A stretch of 31,278 nt of DNA, taken from Desulfobacterales bacterium (GTDB taxonomy: Bacteria; Desulfobacterota; Desulfobacteria; Desulfobacterales; UBA2174_A). The notes below the pieces were generated by a model. The model was not told where the DNA came from. It made no database searches and was given only the letters and a program-made list of their open reading frames with translations. The stretch is taken from assembly GCA_025454075.1 (NCBI GenBank), contig JALOPD010000011.1, positions 1-31,278 on the forward strand. Direction: 5' to 3'. The stretch's first letter is position 1. Every line of letters begins with the position of its first letter. This document shows positions 6,886 to 15,483 of this stretch, piece by piece. The position numbers and the translations under genes are program-made.

Positions 6886-9474
6886 ATGCGGTTTGACCGA
6901 TTTACAATTAAATCACAGGAGCTTATCCAAAAAGCGCAGTCGCTGGCGGCGCAGCACGGCAACCAGCAGATCGAGCCCGAGCACCTGCTGGGCGCCATGC
7001 TGGCCGACAAGGAGGGTGCCGCGGTCGCCATGCTTCGCAAGCTTGGGGCCGCGCCCGAGGCCATCGCTGCAGAGACAATGCGCGTGGTCGAACGCCTGCC
7101 GAAGGTGAGCGGCGCCGGCCTGGCCGAGGCCTACATTTCCGGCCGGACCAAGACCGTGCTGGAGGCTGCCTTTGCCGAGGCCACCCAGATGAAGGACGAG
7201 TACGTCAGCGTGGAGCACATCCTGCTGGCGATCATCGACGAGAAGGCGGGCGAGGCGGGAAGGATTCTCGCCCGCTCGGGCGTTACGCGGGATGCCGTGT
7301 TCAAGGTGATGCAGGACATCCGCGGCACCCAGCGCATCACCGACCCGAACCCCGAGGAGAAGTACCAGGCCCTGCAGCGCTTCAGCCGCGATCTCACGGA
7401 CCTCGCCCGCCGGGGCAAGCTCGACCCCGTGATCGGCCGGGACGAGGAGATCCGTCGGGTGGTGCAGGTGCTCTCCCGGCGCACCAAGAACAACCCGGTT
7501 TTGATCGGCGAGCCCGGGGTCGGCAAAACCGCCATCGTCGAGGGCCTGGCTCAGCGCATCGTGGCCGGCGACGTGTCGGAGACCTTGAAAAACAGGCGCC
7601 TGGTGGCCCTCGACATGGGTGCGCTCGTGGCGGGCGCCAAATACCGCGGGGAGTTCGAGGACCGGTTGAAAGCCGTGCTGCGCGAGGTGGAAAACGCCGA
7701 GGGGCAGATCATTCTCTTCATCGACGAGCTGCACACCGTGGTGGGTGCCGGCGCGGCCGAGGGCGCCATGGACGCTTCCAACATGCTCAAACCGGCCCTG
7801 GCGCGCGGCCTCCTGCGGTGTGTCGGCGCCACCACCCTCAACGAGTACCGCAAGCATATCGAAAAGGATGCGGCCCTCGAACGGCGCTTCCAGCCGGTCA
7901 TGGTGCGCGAGCCGAGCGTGGCGGACACCATCTCCATCTTGAGGGGTCTGAAGGAGAAGTACGAGGTGCACCACGGGGTGCGCATCAAGGACTCGGCCAT
8001 CGTGGCCGCGGCCACCCTGTCCCATCGCTACATCGCGGACCGTTTTCTGCCGGACAAGGCCATCGACCTGATCGACGAGTGCGCCTCCAAGCTGCGCATC
8101 GAGATCGACAGCATGCCGGCCGAAATCGACGAGATCCAGCGCCGGATCACGCAGGCCGAGATCGAGCGCCAGGCCCTCAAGAAGGAGAGCGACCCGGCCT
8201 CCCGGGAACGGCTCATTCGACTGGAAGGCGAGCTCTCCGAGATGAACGCCGAGCTGGACCGCATGAAGGCGCACTGGCAGCGCGAAAAGGAGTTCATCCA
8301 GGAGCTCCGCACGATCAAGGGGGAGCAGGAGCAGCTCAACTCGGAAGCCCAACTGGCTGAGCGCGAAGGCAACCTTGCCCGCGTCGCCGAAATCCGCTAC
8401 GGCCGGATGACCGCGCTGCAGAAAAAGCTCGAGGAGGCCAACCGCCGGCTCGCCGACCTCCAGAAGGACAGCAAAATGCTGAAGGAGGAGGTCGACGACG
8501 AGGATGTGGCCGAGGTGGTGTCCCGCTGGACGGGCATCCCCGTGAGCAAGATGCTCGAGGGGGAGCGCGACAAGCTCGTGCACATGGAGGAGCGACTGCA
8601 GATGCGGGTGATCGGCCAGGAGGAGGCGGTCTCCGCCGTCTCGGACGCTGTGCGCCGCGCCCGTTCAGGCCTCCAGGACCCCAACCGGCCCATCGGCTCC
8701 TTCATTTTCATGGGCCCCACCGGCGTCGGCAAGACCGAGCTTGCCAAGGCCCTGGCCGAGTTCATCTTCGACAGCGACCAGGCCATGGTGCGGGTGGACA
8801 TGTCGGAGTTCATGGAGAAGCACTCCGTGTCGCGGCTGATCGGGGCCCCCCCGGGCTACGTGGGCTACGAGGAGGGCGGTTATCTCACGGAGGCGGTGCG
8901 CCGCCGGCCTTATTCGGTGGTGCTCTTCGACGAGATCGAAAAAGCCCATCCGGAGGTGTTCAACGTGCTCCTGCAGATCCTGGACGACGGCCGCATGACC
9001 GACGGCCACGGCCGCACGGTGGACTTCAAGAACACCATCATCATCATGACCTCCAATGTGGGCAGCCAGTACATCCAGGAGCTGGGGATGCGGGACCGGC
9101 CGCAGATGGAGCGCCGCGTCATGGACACCCTGCGGTCGACCTTCAAGCCCGAGTTTCTCAACCGCATCGACGAGATCATCATTTTCCACAACCTGACGCC
9201 GGAGCAGATCGGCGCCATCGTCGAGATCCAGCTCGAACGCCTGCAGAAGCGCCTTGAGGAACGCAAGATCGATTTGCGGCTTTCGGAGGCCGCCAAAAAC
9301 CTCCTGGCGCGCAAGGGGTTCGACCCCGTCTACGGCGCCCGCCCGCTCAAGCGCGCCATCCAGCAATCCATTGAAAATCCGCTGGCGCTGGAAATCCTCA
9401 AAGGACGGTTCCCGGAAGGCTCGACGGTTCTCGCCGATGCGGAAGGCGACCGGATCGTATTCCCCGCGCCCTGA
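6886..9474 (+). CDS. clpB: ClpB, ATP-dependent protein disaggregase
   Basis: Cytoplasmic AAA+ chaperone that, together with DnaK, pulls proteins out of aggregates; 862 aa, the normal full length. The order is: an N-terminal double Clp repeat (about 1-145), the first AAA+ domain with Walker A GEPGVGKT (208-215) and [16 protein letters not shown], the long coiled M domain (about 405-525, rich in Glu, Arg and Leu heptads), the second AAA+ domain with GPTGVGKT (610-617), [15 protein letters not shown] (pore loop) and [12 protein letters not shown] (Walker B), and the C-terminal ClpB/D2-small domain. There is no ClpP-binding loop signature, which separates it from ClpA and ClpC. The ATG has an excellent GAGGAGG ribosome-binding site (6875-6881). 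A strong GC hairpin follows the stop codon. Confidence 0.98.
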   Translation: MRFDRFTIKSQELIQKAQSLAAQHGNQQIEPEHLLGAMLADKEGAAVAMLRKLGAAPEAIAAETMRVVERLPKVSGAGLAEAYISGRTKTVLEAAFAEATQMKDEYVSVEHILLAIIDEKAGEAGRILARSGVTRDAVFKVMQDIRGTQRITDPNPEEKYQALQRFSRDLTDLARRGKLDPVIGRDEEIRRVVQVLSRRTKNNPVLIGEPGVGKTAIVEGLAQRIVAGDVSETLKNRRLVALDMGALVAGAKYRGEFEDRLKAVLREVENAEGQIILFIDELHTVVGAGAAEGAMDASNMLKPALARGLLRCVGATTLNEYRKHIEKDAALERRFQPVMVREPSVADTISILRGLKEKYEVHHGVRIKDSAIVAAATLSHRYIADRFLPDKAIDLIDECASKLRIEIDSMPAEIDEIQRRITQAEIERQALKKESDPASRERLIRLEGELSEMNAELDRMKAHWQREKEFIQELRTIKGEQEQLNSEAQLAEREGNLARVAEIRYGRMTALQKKLEEANRRLADLQKDSKMLKEEVDDEDVAEVVSRWTGIPVSKMLEGERDKLVHMEERLQMRVIGQEEAVSAVSDAVRRARSGLQDPNRPIGSFIFMGPTGVGKTELAKALAEFIFDSDQAMVRVDMSEFMEKHSVSRLIGAPPGYVGYEEGGYLTEAVRRRPYSVVLFDEIEKAHPEVFNVLLQILDDGRMTDGHGRTVDFKNTIIIMTSNVGSQYIQELGMRDRPQMERRVMDTLRSTFKPEFLNRIDEIIIFHNLTPEQIGAIVEIQLERLQKRLEERKIDLRLSEAAKNLLARKGFDPVYGARPLKRAIQQSIENPLALEILKGRFPEGSTVLADAEGDRIVFPAP

Positions 9475-9488
9475 AGAAAACGTCAAGG

Positions 9489-9525
9489 ACCCGCCCGGCG
9501 GCGCCGTGGGCCGGGCCGGGCGGGT
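9489..9525 (+). terminator. Terminator-like hairpin after clpB
   Basis: Perfect 11-bp GC-rich stem (9489-9499 with 9515-9525) and a 15-nt loop, starting 14 nt after the clpB stop. There is no U run afterwards, so it may be a weak terminator or an mRNA-stabilising structure. Confidence 0.5.
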
Positions 9526-9632
9526 TCGTGTATGCTGGCGCGGGGGCGCTCCTGGCGGCTGCGGTCAAACATCTTGTAATCACCAACGGCAGTTATTATG
9601 ATGGCCCTCAGAATCGAAGGGGCCCTTCGCGA

Positions 9633-10670
9633 ATGAAAAGGTCAAGCGCCGACAGGCTGCAGGAGTTTTTCAAGCAGTTTTCAAGCTCCGACCGTGTGCT
9701 CGTGGTGATTTCCGCGGACCCGGATGCCATCGCCAGCGCCATGGCAGTGAGCCGACTGTTGGCTGGTCGGACGGCCGGGGTCACCATCGCCACGGTCAAT
9801 CAGGTCAACCGCCCGGACAACCTGGCCATGATCCGCCTCCTGAAGGTGCCTCTCGTCGCCTTCAGCGATGTCCGGACCGAGCCGTTTGCCAAATGGGTCA
9901 TCGTCGACTCCCAGCCCAAGCACAACGAACGCATGGCCGAACTTCGCCCGCAGGTCATCATCGACCACCACCCCGACACCGGCTATCGGGCGCCGTTCAC
10001 CGATATCCGGCCGACCTACGGGGCCACCGCCACCATCCTGACCGAATACCTGCGGGCCGCCCGCATCGTTCCGGCCCAATCCCTGGCCACCGCCCTCTAT
10101 CATGCCATCAAGACCGACACGGACGACTTCAAACGCCAGACCTTGGCCGAAGACCTCCAGGCGTTTCAATACCTGTTCCGGCGCACCAACATCCAGCTGG
10201 CCCGACGCATCTCGCAAGCCGACTTGCGGCTCGATTATCTCAAGTATTTCAAAACCGCCCTGCAGTGCATGCACCTGCGCAAGGGACGCGTGTTCGTTCA
10301 TCTGGGCGTGGTGGCCAATTCGGACGTGTGCGTGATCATCGCGGACTTTTTCATGCGGATCCACACCGTGAGCTGGAGCATCGTCTCCGGGGTGTGCGAT
10401 AAAAAACTGGTGGTCATTTTCCGCAACGACGGCGCGCGCAAAAACGCGGGTCGGGTGGCCCAGGAAGGCTTCGGAAGCTTCGGCTCCGCCGGTGGGCACA
10501 AGACCATGGCCCGGGCCGAGATCAACCTGATCGACTCGAAAGAGCCCGGCATCGATTTCAAAGACCCCCGCAAGGTGCTGAACTGGGTCATCACCCGCAC
10601 GGAAAAGAGGACCCGGCGCAAAGCGTCCGCCGCCAAGCCTGCCGCCGCCGAGAACAGCCCCAATGGATGA
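9633..10670 (+). CDS. DHH/DHHA1 family phosphoesterase (NrnA/RecJ-like)
   Basis: 345-aa cytoplasmic protein of the DHH phosphoesterase superfamily, which hydrolyses nanoRNA, pAp or cyclic dinucleotide-derived products using two metal ions. The N-terminal motif SADPDAIASAM (28-38) corresponds to the usual N-x-D-x-D-A-x-G-S motif, VDSQPKHN (91-98) and DHHP (111-114) follow, and the DHHA1 motif GSAGGHKTMARAE lies near residue 290. The C-terminal tail is Lys/Ala rich. The first conserved motif has S-A-D-P-D where NrnA proteins mostly have N-x-D-G-D, so substrate preference may differ. The ATG at 9633 was preferred to the far upstream start because conserved sequence starts right after it. It overlaps the next gene by 8 nt, which suggests cotranslation with the metallo-beta-lactamase hydrolase. 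Confidence 0.85.
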   Translation: MKRSSADRLQEFFKQFSSSDRVLVVISADPDAIASAMAVSRLLAGRTAGVTIATVNQVNRPDNLAMIRLLKVPLVAFSDVRTEPFAKWVIVDSQPKHNERMAELRPQVIIDHHPDTGYRAPFTDIRPTYGATATILTEYLRAARIVPAQSLATALYHAIKTDTDDFKRQTLAEDLQAFQYLFRRTNIQLARRISQADLRLDYLKYFKTALQCMHLRKGRVFVHLGVVANSDVCVIIADFFMRIHTVSWSIVSGVCDKKLVVIFRNDGARKNAGRVAQEGFGSFGSAGGHKTMARAEINLIDSKEPGIDFKDPRKVLNWVITRTEKRTRRKASAAKPAAAENSPNG

Positions 10671-11445
10671 GACTTCCGACATCACGGTAACGGTGCTCGG
10701 GTCCGGGACCTGCGTGCCAAGCCTTGAACGCAGTTCATGCTCGGTCCTGGTGGAAACCGCCGGCCAAAAATGGCTGATCGACTCCGGCGCCGGCACCCTG
10801 CGGCGCCTGCTCGAAGCCGGCACGACCATCTTCGAGCTGTCGCACCTGCTTTACAGCCACCTCCACCCGGACCACACCGCCGATCTCGTCCCGCTTCTTT
10901 TCGCCACCAAGTACCCCGACGGCGGCCGTACGGAACCGCTGACCATTATAGCCGGCCGCGGCTTTGCCGATTTCTTCAACCGACTCAAGCAGGTCTATGG
11001 CCACTGGATCGACATCGGCGAGGATCTCCTCAAAATCGTGGAGGTGGACACCGGGGGTCGCGACCACCTCCGCGCGGCGGGGGTCGAGATCGACACCGCT
11101 CCGATGGAGCACAGCCCCCAGAGTGTGGCCTTTCGCCTGACCGGGCCGGGCGGCAAATGCCTGGTCTACTCCGGCGACACGGATTACAGTGAGCAGCTGA
11201 TCGATCTTGCGCAGCAGGCCGACCTTCTAATATGTGAATCGGCTTTCCCGGAAAACCGGAAAGTGCAGGGCCATTTGACCCCCGCGCTGGCGGGGTCGAT
11301 CGCTGCCCGCGCCGGCGTCCGCCGCCTGATGCTGACCCACTTCTACCCCGTGTGCGCCCAGACGGACATCGCAGCGGAGTGCCGGCGGACCTACAGCGGA
11401 CCGCTGATCCTGGCGCGCGATTTGATGCGCGTGACCCTCGAGTGA
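10663..11445 (+). CDS. Metallo-beta-lactamase fold hydrolase, RNase Z-like
   Basis: 260-aa MBL-fold metal hydrolase similar to ribonuclease Z and other beta-CASP-less nucleases or phosphodiesterases. The zinc-binding motif HLHPDH (66-71) is followed by TAD, with the other expected ligands in APMEHSP, VYSGDTDYSEQL, QGHLTP and LTHFYP. LIDSGAGT near the N-terminus is typical of the group. It lacks the exosite arm region expected for a true tRNA 3'-processing RNase Z, so a small-molecule or nucleotide substrate is as likely. It overlaps the DHH phosphoesterase gene by 8 nt and is followed 7 nt later by the siroheme synthase gene, so it sits inside an operon. A joint role with the DHH enzyme in nucleotide turnover is an inference from the overlap. 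Confidence 0.82.
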   Translation: MDETSDITVTVLGSGTCVPSLERSSCSVLVETAGQKWLIDSGAGTLRRLLEAGTTIFELSHLLYSHLHPDHTADLVPLLFATKYPDGGRTEPLTIIAGRGFADFFNRLKQVYGHWIDIGEDLLKIVEVDTGGRDHLRAAGVEIDTAPMEHSPQSVAFRLTGPGGKCLVYSGDTDYSEQLIDLAQQADLLICESAFPENRKVQGHLTPALAGSIAARAGVRRLMLTHFYPVCAQTDIAAECRRTYSGPLILARDLMRVTLE

Positions 11446-11452
11446 AGCGGAC

Positions 11453-12133
11453 ATGCGATATTATCCGATACAACTGGACGTCCAGGGCCGCCGGTGCCTG
11501 GTGGTCGGCGGCGGCGGGGTCGGCACCCGCAAGGTCGACACGCTTTTGTCGTGCGGGGCCCAGGTGACCGTGGTGAGCCCTGCGGTCACGGACGAGTTGC
11601 GCCGGCTGTTCGCCGAGGGTTTCATCCGGCTGTGGGAGCGGGCCTATTCCGCCTCGGACCTGGAGGGCGTTTTTCTCGTGATCGGTGCGACCGACGACGA
11701 AGATCTCAATTTCCGGATCAGCCGCGACGCGGCGGCGCTCAACATCCTGTGCAACATCGCCGACCGGCCTGAGAAGTGCAACTTCATACTGCCGGCCATC
11801 GTACAGCGGGGCGACCTCGTCCTGACGGTCTCAACCTCCGGTAAGAGCCCCGCGTTGGCGAAAAAACTGCGCCGGGAACTTGAGCACCAGTTCGGGGATG
11901 AATATGCCGTGCTGCTGAGACTGATGGGCGCGATCCGCAAACGGCTGCTCGCCGAGGCGCACGCGCCCGAAGTGCACAAACCCATTTTCGAAAAGATCGT
12001 CCACAGCGACATTCTGAGGTGGATCCGGGGCGGCCGCATGCAGGAGGTGAATCGCTTGCTGGCGGAGATTCTGGGCGACGGCTGGCGCGCGGAGAATCTC
12101 CTCTCCGAAGTGGATGATGGCTCCGGCAATTGA
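11453..12133 (+). CDS. Precorrin-2 dehydrogenase / sirohydrochlorin ferrochelatase (siroheme synthase N-domain type)
   Basis: 226-aa Met8p/CysG-N-type enzyme that oxidises precorrin-2 to sirohydrochlorin with NAD and, in bifunctional members, inserts iron to give siroheme. The Rossmann motif VVGGGGVGTRK (17-27) is followed by GATDD (78-82), containing the catalytic Asp region, then CNIADRPEKCNFILP and TVSTSGKSPALAKKLR. There is no uroporphyrinogen methyltransferase domain, so that activity must be encoded elsewhere. Siroheme is the cofactor of dissimilatory sulfite reductase, which ties the gene to the dsr operon of this genome. In many Desulfobacterota it lies beside ccsA-like and hemA genes, as here. 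A 15-bp inverted repeat overlaps the stop codon. Sulfate reducers also have an alternative heme route starting from siroheme, so this enzyme may serve both paths. Confidence 0.9.
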   Translation: MRYYPIQLDVQGRRCLVVGGGGVGTRKVDTLLSCGAQVTVVSPAVTDELRRLFAEGFIRLWERAYSASDLEGVFLVIGATDDEDLNFRISRDAAALNILCNIADRPEKCNFILPAIVQRGDLVLTVSTSGKSPALAKKLRRELEHQFGDEYAVLLRLMGAIRKRLLAEAHAPEVHKPIFEKIVHSDILRWIRGGRMQEVNRLLAEILGDGWRAENLLSEVDDGSGN

Positions 12134-12202
12134 ATTGAATGTGCCAAATTCCAACATCTCCGCCTGAACCCCGATAGGAGTCGGCAGATTCAATTGCCGG
12201 AG
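12121..12202 (+). repeat. 15-bp perfect inverted repeat across the siroheme synthase stop codon
   Basis: CTCCGGCAATTGAAT (12121-12135) is the exact reverse complement of 12188-12202, with a 52-nt loop. The left arm includes the last codons and the TGA stop (12131-12133); the right arm ends 27 nt before the ccsA ATG. The loop contains its own CTCC/GGAG pairing. No T run follows, so it looks more like an RNA-processing or attenuation structure than a terminator. The right half resembles the intergenic repeat at 24986-25031. Confidence 0.8.
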
Positions 12203-12229
12203 TAATAACCTCTTACCAGCGTGCAGCTC

Positions 12230-13048
12230 ATGGAAACAGCCATCATCGCCAGCATCCTGCTGTATTTGTTCAGCACGGGCGCCTACATCGCCTACTTTTT
12301 CCTGCAACGGAAAAGACTGCAGCAGGCGGGCTTCATTCTGCTGCTGGGCGGCTTTGTCTTCCACACGGCGGCCCTCGGTTTGGATTTCGCCCGCCAAGGA
12401 CACTTCCCGGCGACCAACATGCGGGAGACGCTGTCTTTCGCCGGCTGGGCGATTGCGGGCGTTTTCATCCTGCTCAGCGTCCGATACAACCTGAAGATCC
12501 TGGGGGTGTATGCGGCGCCCTTCATCGCCCTTATCATGGTGATCGTGTCGCAGCTGCCCGATGAACCGGCCAAGACCACCCAACTCTTCAAGAGCGTCTG
12601 GCTGGTGGCCCATGTGGCGGCCATTTTCATGGGCGAAGCGGCCTTCGCCCTGGCCTGCGGGGTCGGTATCCTTTACCTGGTCCAGGAAAATTCCATCAAG
12701 ACGAAGAAGCTTCGTTTCTTCTTCAAGCGCCTGCCTTCTTTGGATCTTCTGGATTCGACCGGTTACGGCTGCATCGTGGTGGGGTTCACCCTTCTGACCA
12801 TCGGTCTCATCACCGGGCTGGTTTACGCCAAATCGGTCTGGGGCCGTTTCTGGAGCTGGGACCCCAAGGAGGTGTGGTCGGGCATTTCCTGGCTGTTTTA
12901 CGCCGCCCTCCTGCATGAGCGCCTGACGGTCGGATGGAGAGGCCGGCGTTCGGCCATCATGGCCATCGTGGGCTTCGCCGTGCTGTTGTTCACCTTCCTG
13001 GGAGTGAATTTGTTCATGGAAGGGCATCACAGAGACTTCACCAAGTAA
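12230..13048 (+). CDS. CcsA/HemX-type cytochrome c assembly membrane protein
   Basis: 272-aa integral membrane protein of the CcsA/ResC (cytochrome c biogenesis, system II) and HemX family, with about eight hydrophobic segments. The tryptophan-rich heme-handling motif WGRFWSWDPKEVW is present near residue 205, and histidines flank it (AHVAAIFMGEA before, LLHERLTVGWRG after). It lies directly before hemA, the typical location of the hemX-like version. In a Dsr-containing cell it could supply heme to DsrJ and other c cytochromes or affect glutamyl-tRNA reductase levels. The start is either GTG at 12221 or ATG at 12230; neither has a clear Shine-Dalgarno sequence, and an in-frame TAA at 12206 rules out anything earlier. 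The upstream inverted repeat may influence its translation. Confidence 0.85.
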   Translation: METAIIASILLYLFSTGAYIAYFFLQRKRLQQAGFILLLGGFVFHTAALGLDFARQGHFPATNMRETLSFAGWAIAGVFILLSVRYNLKILGVYAAPFIALIMVIVSQLPDEPAKTTQLFKSVWLVAHVAAIFMGEAAFALACGVGILYLVQENSIKTKKLRFFFKRLPSLDLLDSTGYGCIVVGFTLLTIGLITGLVYAKSVWGRFWSWDPKEVWSGISWLFYAALLHERLTVGWRGRRSAIMAIVGFAVLLFTFLGVNLFMEGHHRDFTK

Positions 13049-13063
13049 CAACGGTCGATCCGT

Positions 13064-13079
13064 GACCGGTCGGCCGGTC
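13064..13079. repeat. Small GC hairpin between ccsA and hemA
   Basis: GACCGG-TCGG-CCGGTC: a 6-bp stem with a 4-nt loop in the 101-nt gap. There is no T run, so its role is unclear. Confidence 0.4.
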
Positions 13080-13149
13080 GGCCCGATTGGACGGGATCCT
13101 TCGGGCTGGGCTGACGGGCGACGGGATAGACTTTTTTGACTTTTTGCAT

Positions 13150-14418
13150 ATGCGTGACATCCTCCTGATCGGCATCAACCACAAAACGGCACCCGTCGAG
13201 CTGCGGGAATGCATCGCTTTCGACAAGGACGAATCGTCGGCGGCGCTGGAGACGCTGCGCCGCACCCCCTTCATTCTCGAGGCGCTGCTGTATTCCACCT
13301 GCAACCGGGTGGAGCTGCTGGTCGTCACGGACGACAAGGCCCGGGCTGTCGAGGCCGCCAAGCAATTCATATCCGGCCGCAACAACATCCCCACGGCCCG
13401 GTTCGAAAACAGCCTTTACGTCCACGAAAACGATCACGCCGTGCGCCACTTGTTTCGAGTGGCCGCCAGTCTGGATTCCATGATCGTCGGCGAACCCCAG
13501 ATCCTGGGCCAGATCAAGGAGGCCTACCGCGGTGCGGCCGAGGCCAAGACCGCGGGCGTCATCCTTAATCGCCTCATGCACCGTGCCTTTTTCATCGCCA
13601 AACGCATCCGCACCGAAACCGGCATCGGCGATCACGCGGTGTCCATCAGTTATGCCGCCGTGGAACTCGGCCGCAAGATCTTCGGAAGCCTGGAAGGCAA
13701 ACGCGTGCTGTTGATCGGCGCCGGGGAAATGGCCGAGTTGGCTGTGGAGCACCTGATCCGCCATCAGGTCGGTGCGACCTACGTGGCCAACCGCACCTTT
13801 GAAAACGGCCTGACCCTGGCCCGCCGCTTCAAGGGCACCGCCATCCGCTTCGAGGAAATCGAGGAGCACCTGAAACAGGTCGACATCATCATCAGCTCGA
13901 CCGGCGCCCCCGGCTTCGTCGTCACCCGCGATCAGGTGAAACCGGTCATCCGCGCCCGTCGGAACCGGCCGATTTTCTTTATCGACATCGCCGTGCCGCG
14001 CGACATCGACCCCGAGATCAACCGCCTGGACCACTCGTATGTCTACGACATCGACGACCTAAAGGGCGTCATCGAGGAGAACATCGAGGACCGCCAGAAG
14101 GAAGCCATCAAGGGCGAGCGCATCATCGACGAGGCGATCATTCGCTTCCGGGAATGGCTCGATGGACTGGACGTGGTCCCCACCATCGTTGCCCTGCGCA
14201 AGAAGCTGGAGGCCATGGCCGAAGTGGAAATCAGGCGCACGGCCCAAGGGCAGGGGATGTCCGCGGAGGCCGCCGAAGCCCTGCAGCGCATGATGGGGGC
14301 CTTCATCAACAAGGTTCTGCACGAGCCCACGGTGTTCCTGAAAAAGGACGGCATGCTGGGCGACAAAGCGGCGCAGATCGATACGGTTCGCAAATTATTC
14401 AAGCTCGACGAACCATGA
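13150..14418 (+). CDS. hemA: Glutamyl-tRNA reductase
   Basis: 422-aa enzyme that reduces glutamyl-tRNA(Glu) to glutamate-1-semialdehyde with NADPH, the first step of C5-pathway tetrapyrrole synthesis. The catalytic cysteine is Cys51 in LYSTCNRVELL; the N-terminal GINHKTAPVELRE motif, EPQILGQIKEAYR and the NADPH site LIGAGEMAELAVEHL are all present, followed by the C-terminal helical dimerisation domain. The start at 13150 is chosen because MRDILLIGINHKTAPV is the normal family N-terminus; the frame is open to 13087 but those codons are not conserved-looking. Upstream neighbours are ccsA/hemX-like and siroheme synthase genes, so this is a tetrapyrrole cluster. Its TGA overlaps an ATG at 14415, but fabD more likely starts at 14439. 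Confidence 0.96.
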   Translation: MRDILLIGINHKTAPVELRECIAFDKDESSAALETLRRTPFILEALLYSTCNRVELLVVTDDKARAVEAAKQFISGRNNIPTARFENSLYVHENDHAVRHLFRVAASLDSMIVGEPQILGQIKEAYRGAAEAKTAGVILNRLMHRAFFIAKRIRTETGIGDHAVSISYAAVELGRKIFGSLEGKRVLLIGAGEMAELAVEHLIRHQVGATYVANRTFENGLTLARRFKGTAIRFEEIEEHLKQVDIIISSTGAPGFVVTRDQVKPVIRARRNRPIFFIDIAVPRDIDPEINRLDHSYVYDIDDLKGVIEENIEDRQKEAIKGERIIDEAIIRFREWLDGLDVVPTIVALRKKLEAMAEVEIRRTAQGQGMSAEAAEALQRMMGAFINKVLHEPTVFLKKDGMLGDKAAQIDTVRKLFKLDEP

Positions 14419-14438
14419 CGCTGGAGGTAAGAGGTCAA

Positions 14439-15377
14439 ATGAGAAAAACCGCATTTTTGTTTCCCGGCCAGGGATCCCAGGTCGTCGGCATGGGCGAGGA
14501 TCTTTACCGCGAATTCGGCTTTGTCCGGGAGATCTTCGAAATGGCCGAGGAGATCACCAAGATAAATTTATCCCGGCTGTGCTTCAAAGGGCCCATAGAC
14601 GAGTTGACGCAGACCGTCAACCTTCAGCCGGCGCTCACCACGGTCAACCTGGCGTGCCTGGCCGCCCTGCGCCATGCGAACGCCGATTTCAGCGTCTGCG
14701 CCGGCCACAGCCTGGGCGAGTACAGCGCCCTTCAGGCCGCGGGCGCCATCTCCCTTGAGGACACGATGCGGCTGGTGTTTCAGCGCGGCCACCTCATGCA
14801 CCGCGAAGCCTGCCTGCACCGCGGCGCGATGCAGGCCCTCGTGGGCTTGAAGATGGCGGAGGTCGAGGCCATCGTGGCGGAAGGCCGGAAACAGGGGATC
14901 GTTTCCGTCGCCAACCACAACATGGAAACCCAGATTGTGATCACCGGTGCCCCCGAGCCGGTGGCCTGGGTGGGAGCCATGGCCGCCGCCAAGGGTGCCA
15001 AGGCCGTCCCCCTCAAGGTGAGCGGCGCCTGGCACAGCGAGTTGGTCAAGGGCGCGGAGGCCGAATTCAAAGGGGCTCTCTACCAAACGGTTTTTCAGGC
15101 CCCTCAGAAGGAGGTCGTTTTGAACGTCACCGCGGCCGCCGCCGCCGACCCGGCCGAGATCCGGGAGATCATGTCCCGCCAGCTCTGCAGCCCGGTGCGC
15201 TGGTACGACAGTATGTGCCTCATGAAGGCGGCCGGTGTCGAGGCCTTCGTTGAAGTCGGCCCCGGCAGGGTTCTGACGGGACTGCTGAAGAAAATCCTCC
15301 CCAAGGATTACCCGGCCGGGCTTCACAACGTCGGCAGCCTCGCCCAGGTAGAGGAATTTGTTAAGATCGCCGACTGA
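14439..15377 (+). CDS. fabD: Malonyl-CoA:ACP transacylase
   Basis: 312-aa enzyme that moves malonyl groups from CoA to acyl carrier protein for fatty-acid synthesis. Active-site elements are FPGQGSQ (8-14), the nucleophile Ser91 in GHSLGEYSA, and His200 in SGAWHSE. The usual arginine of the malonyl site is expected in the FQRGHLMH segment (115-122). The ATG at 14439 is preferred because GGAGGT (14423-14428) lies 10 nt before it; an alternative ATG at 14415 overlaps the hemA stop and would add eight residues. Its placement after hemA rather than in a fab cluster is unusual but not unique; no other fab gene is in view. Confidence 0.94.
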   Translation: MRKTAFLFPGQGSQVVGMGEDLYREFGFVREIFEMAEEITKINLSRLCFKGPIDELTQTVNLQPALTTVNLACLAALRHANADFSVCAGHSLGEYSALQAAGAISLEDTMRLVFQRGHLMHREACLHRGAMQALVGLKMAEVEAIVAEGRKQGIVSVANHNMETQIVITGAPEPVAWVGAMAAAKGAKAVPLKVSGAWHSELVKGAEAEFKGALYQTVFQAPQKEVVLNVTAAAAADPAEIREIMSRQLCSPVRWYDSMCLMKAAGVEAFVEVGPGRVLTGLLKKILPKDYPAGLHNVGSLAQVEEFVKIAD

Positions 15378-15402
15378 TGGTTACCGCCCCGTTATTTTAG
15401 TA

Positions 15403-15431
15403 TTTACTTTGTTCAGAGAATTTGATAGATA
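15403..15431 (+). promoter_or_regulatory. Weak candidate promoter before dksA
   Basis: TTTACT (15403-15408), a 17-bp spacer and TAGATA (15426-15431) in the only AT-rich part of the 106-nt fabD-dksA gap. It is imperfect in both boxes. Confidence 0.3.
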
Positions 15432-15483
15432 AGTAGATTTAAGAATAATGCGTCAGCTGTCTCAGCCGATTAACGGGGTCCAT

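Noticed and set aside
6913..8583. 556-codon open frame antisense to clpB
   Set aside because: Typical GC-rich antisense shadow (His/Gln/Leu-rich), no motif, and clpB is unmistakable.
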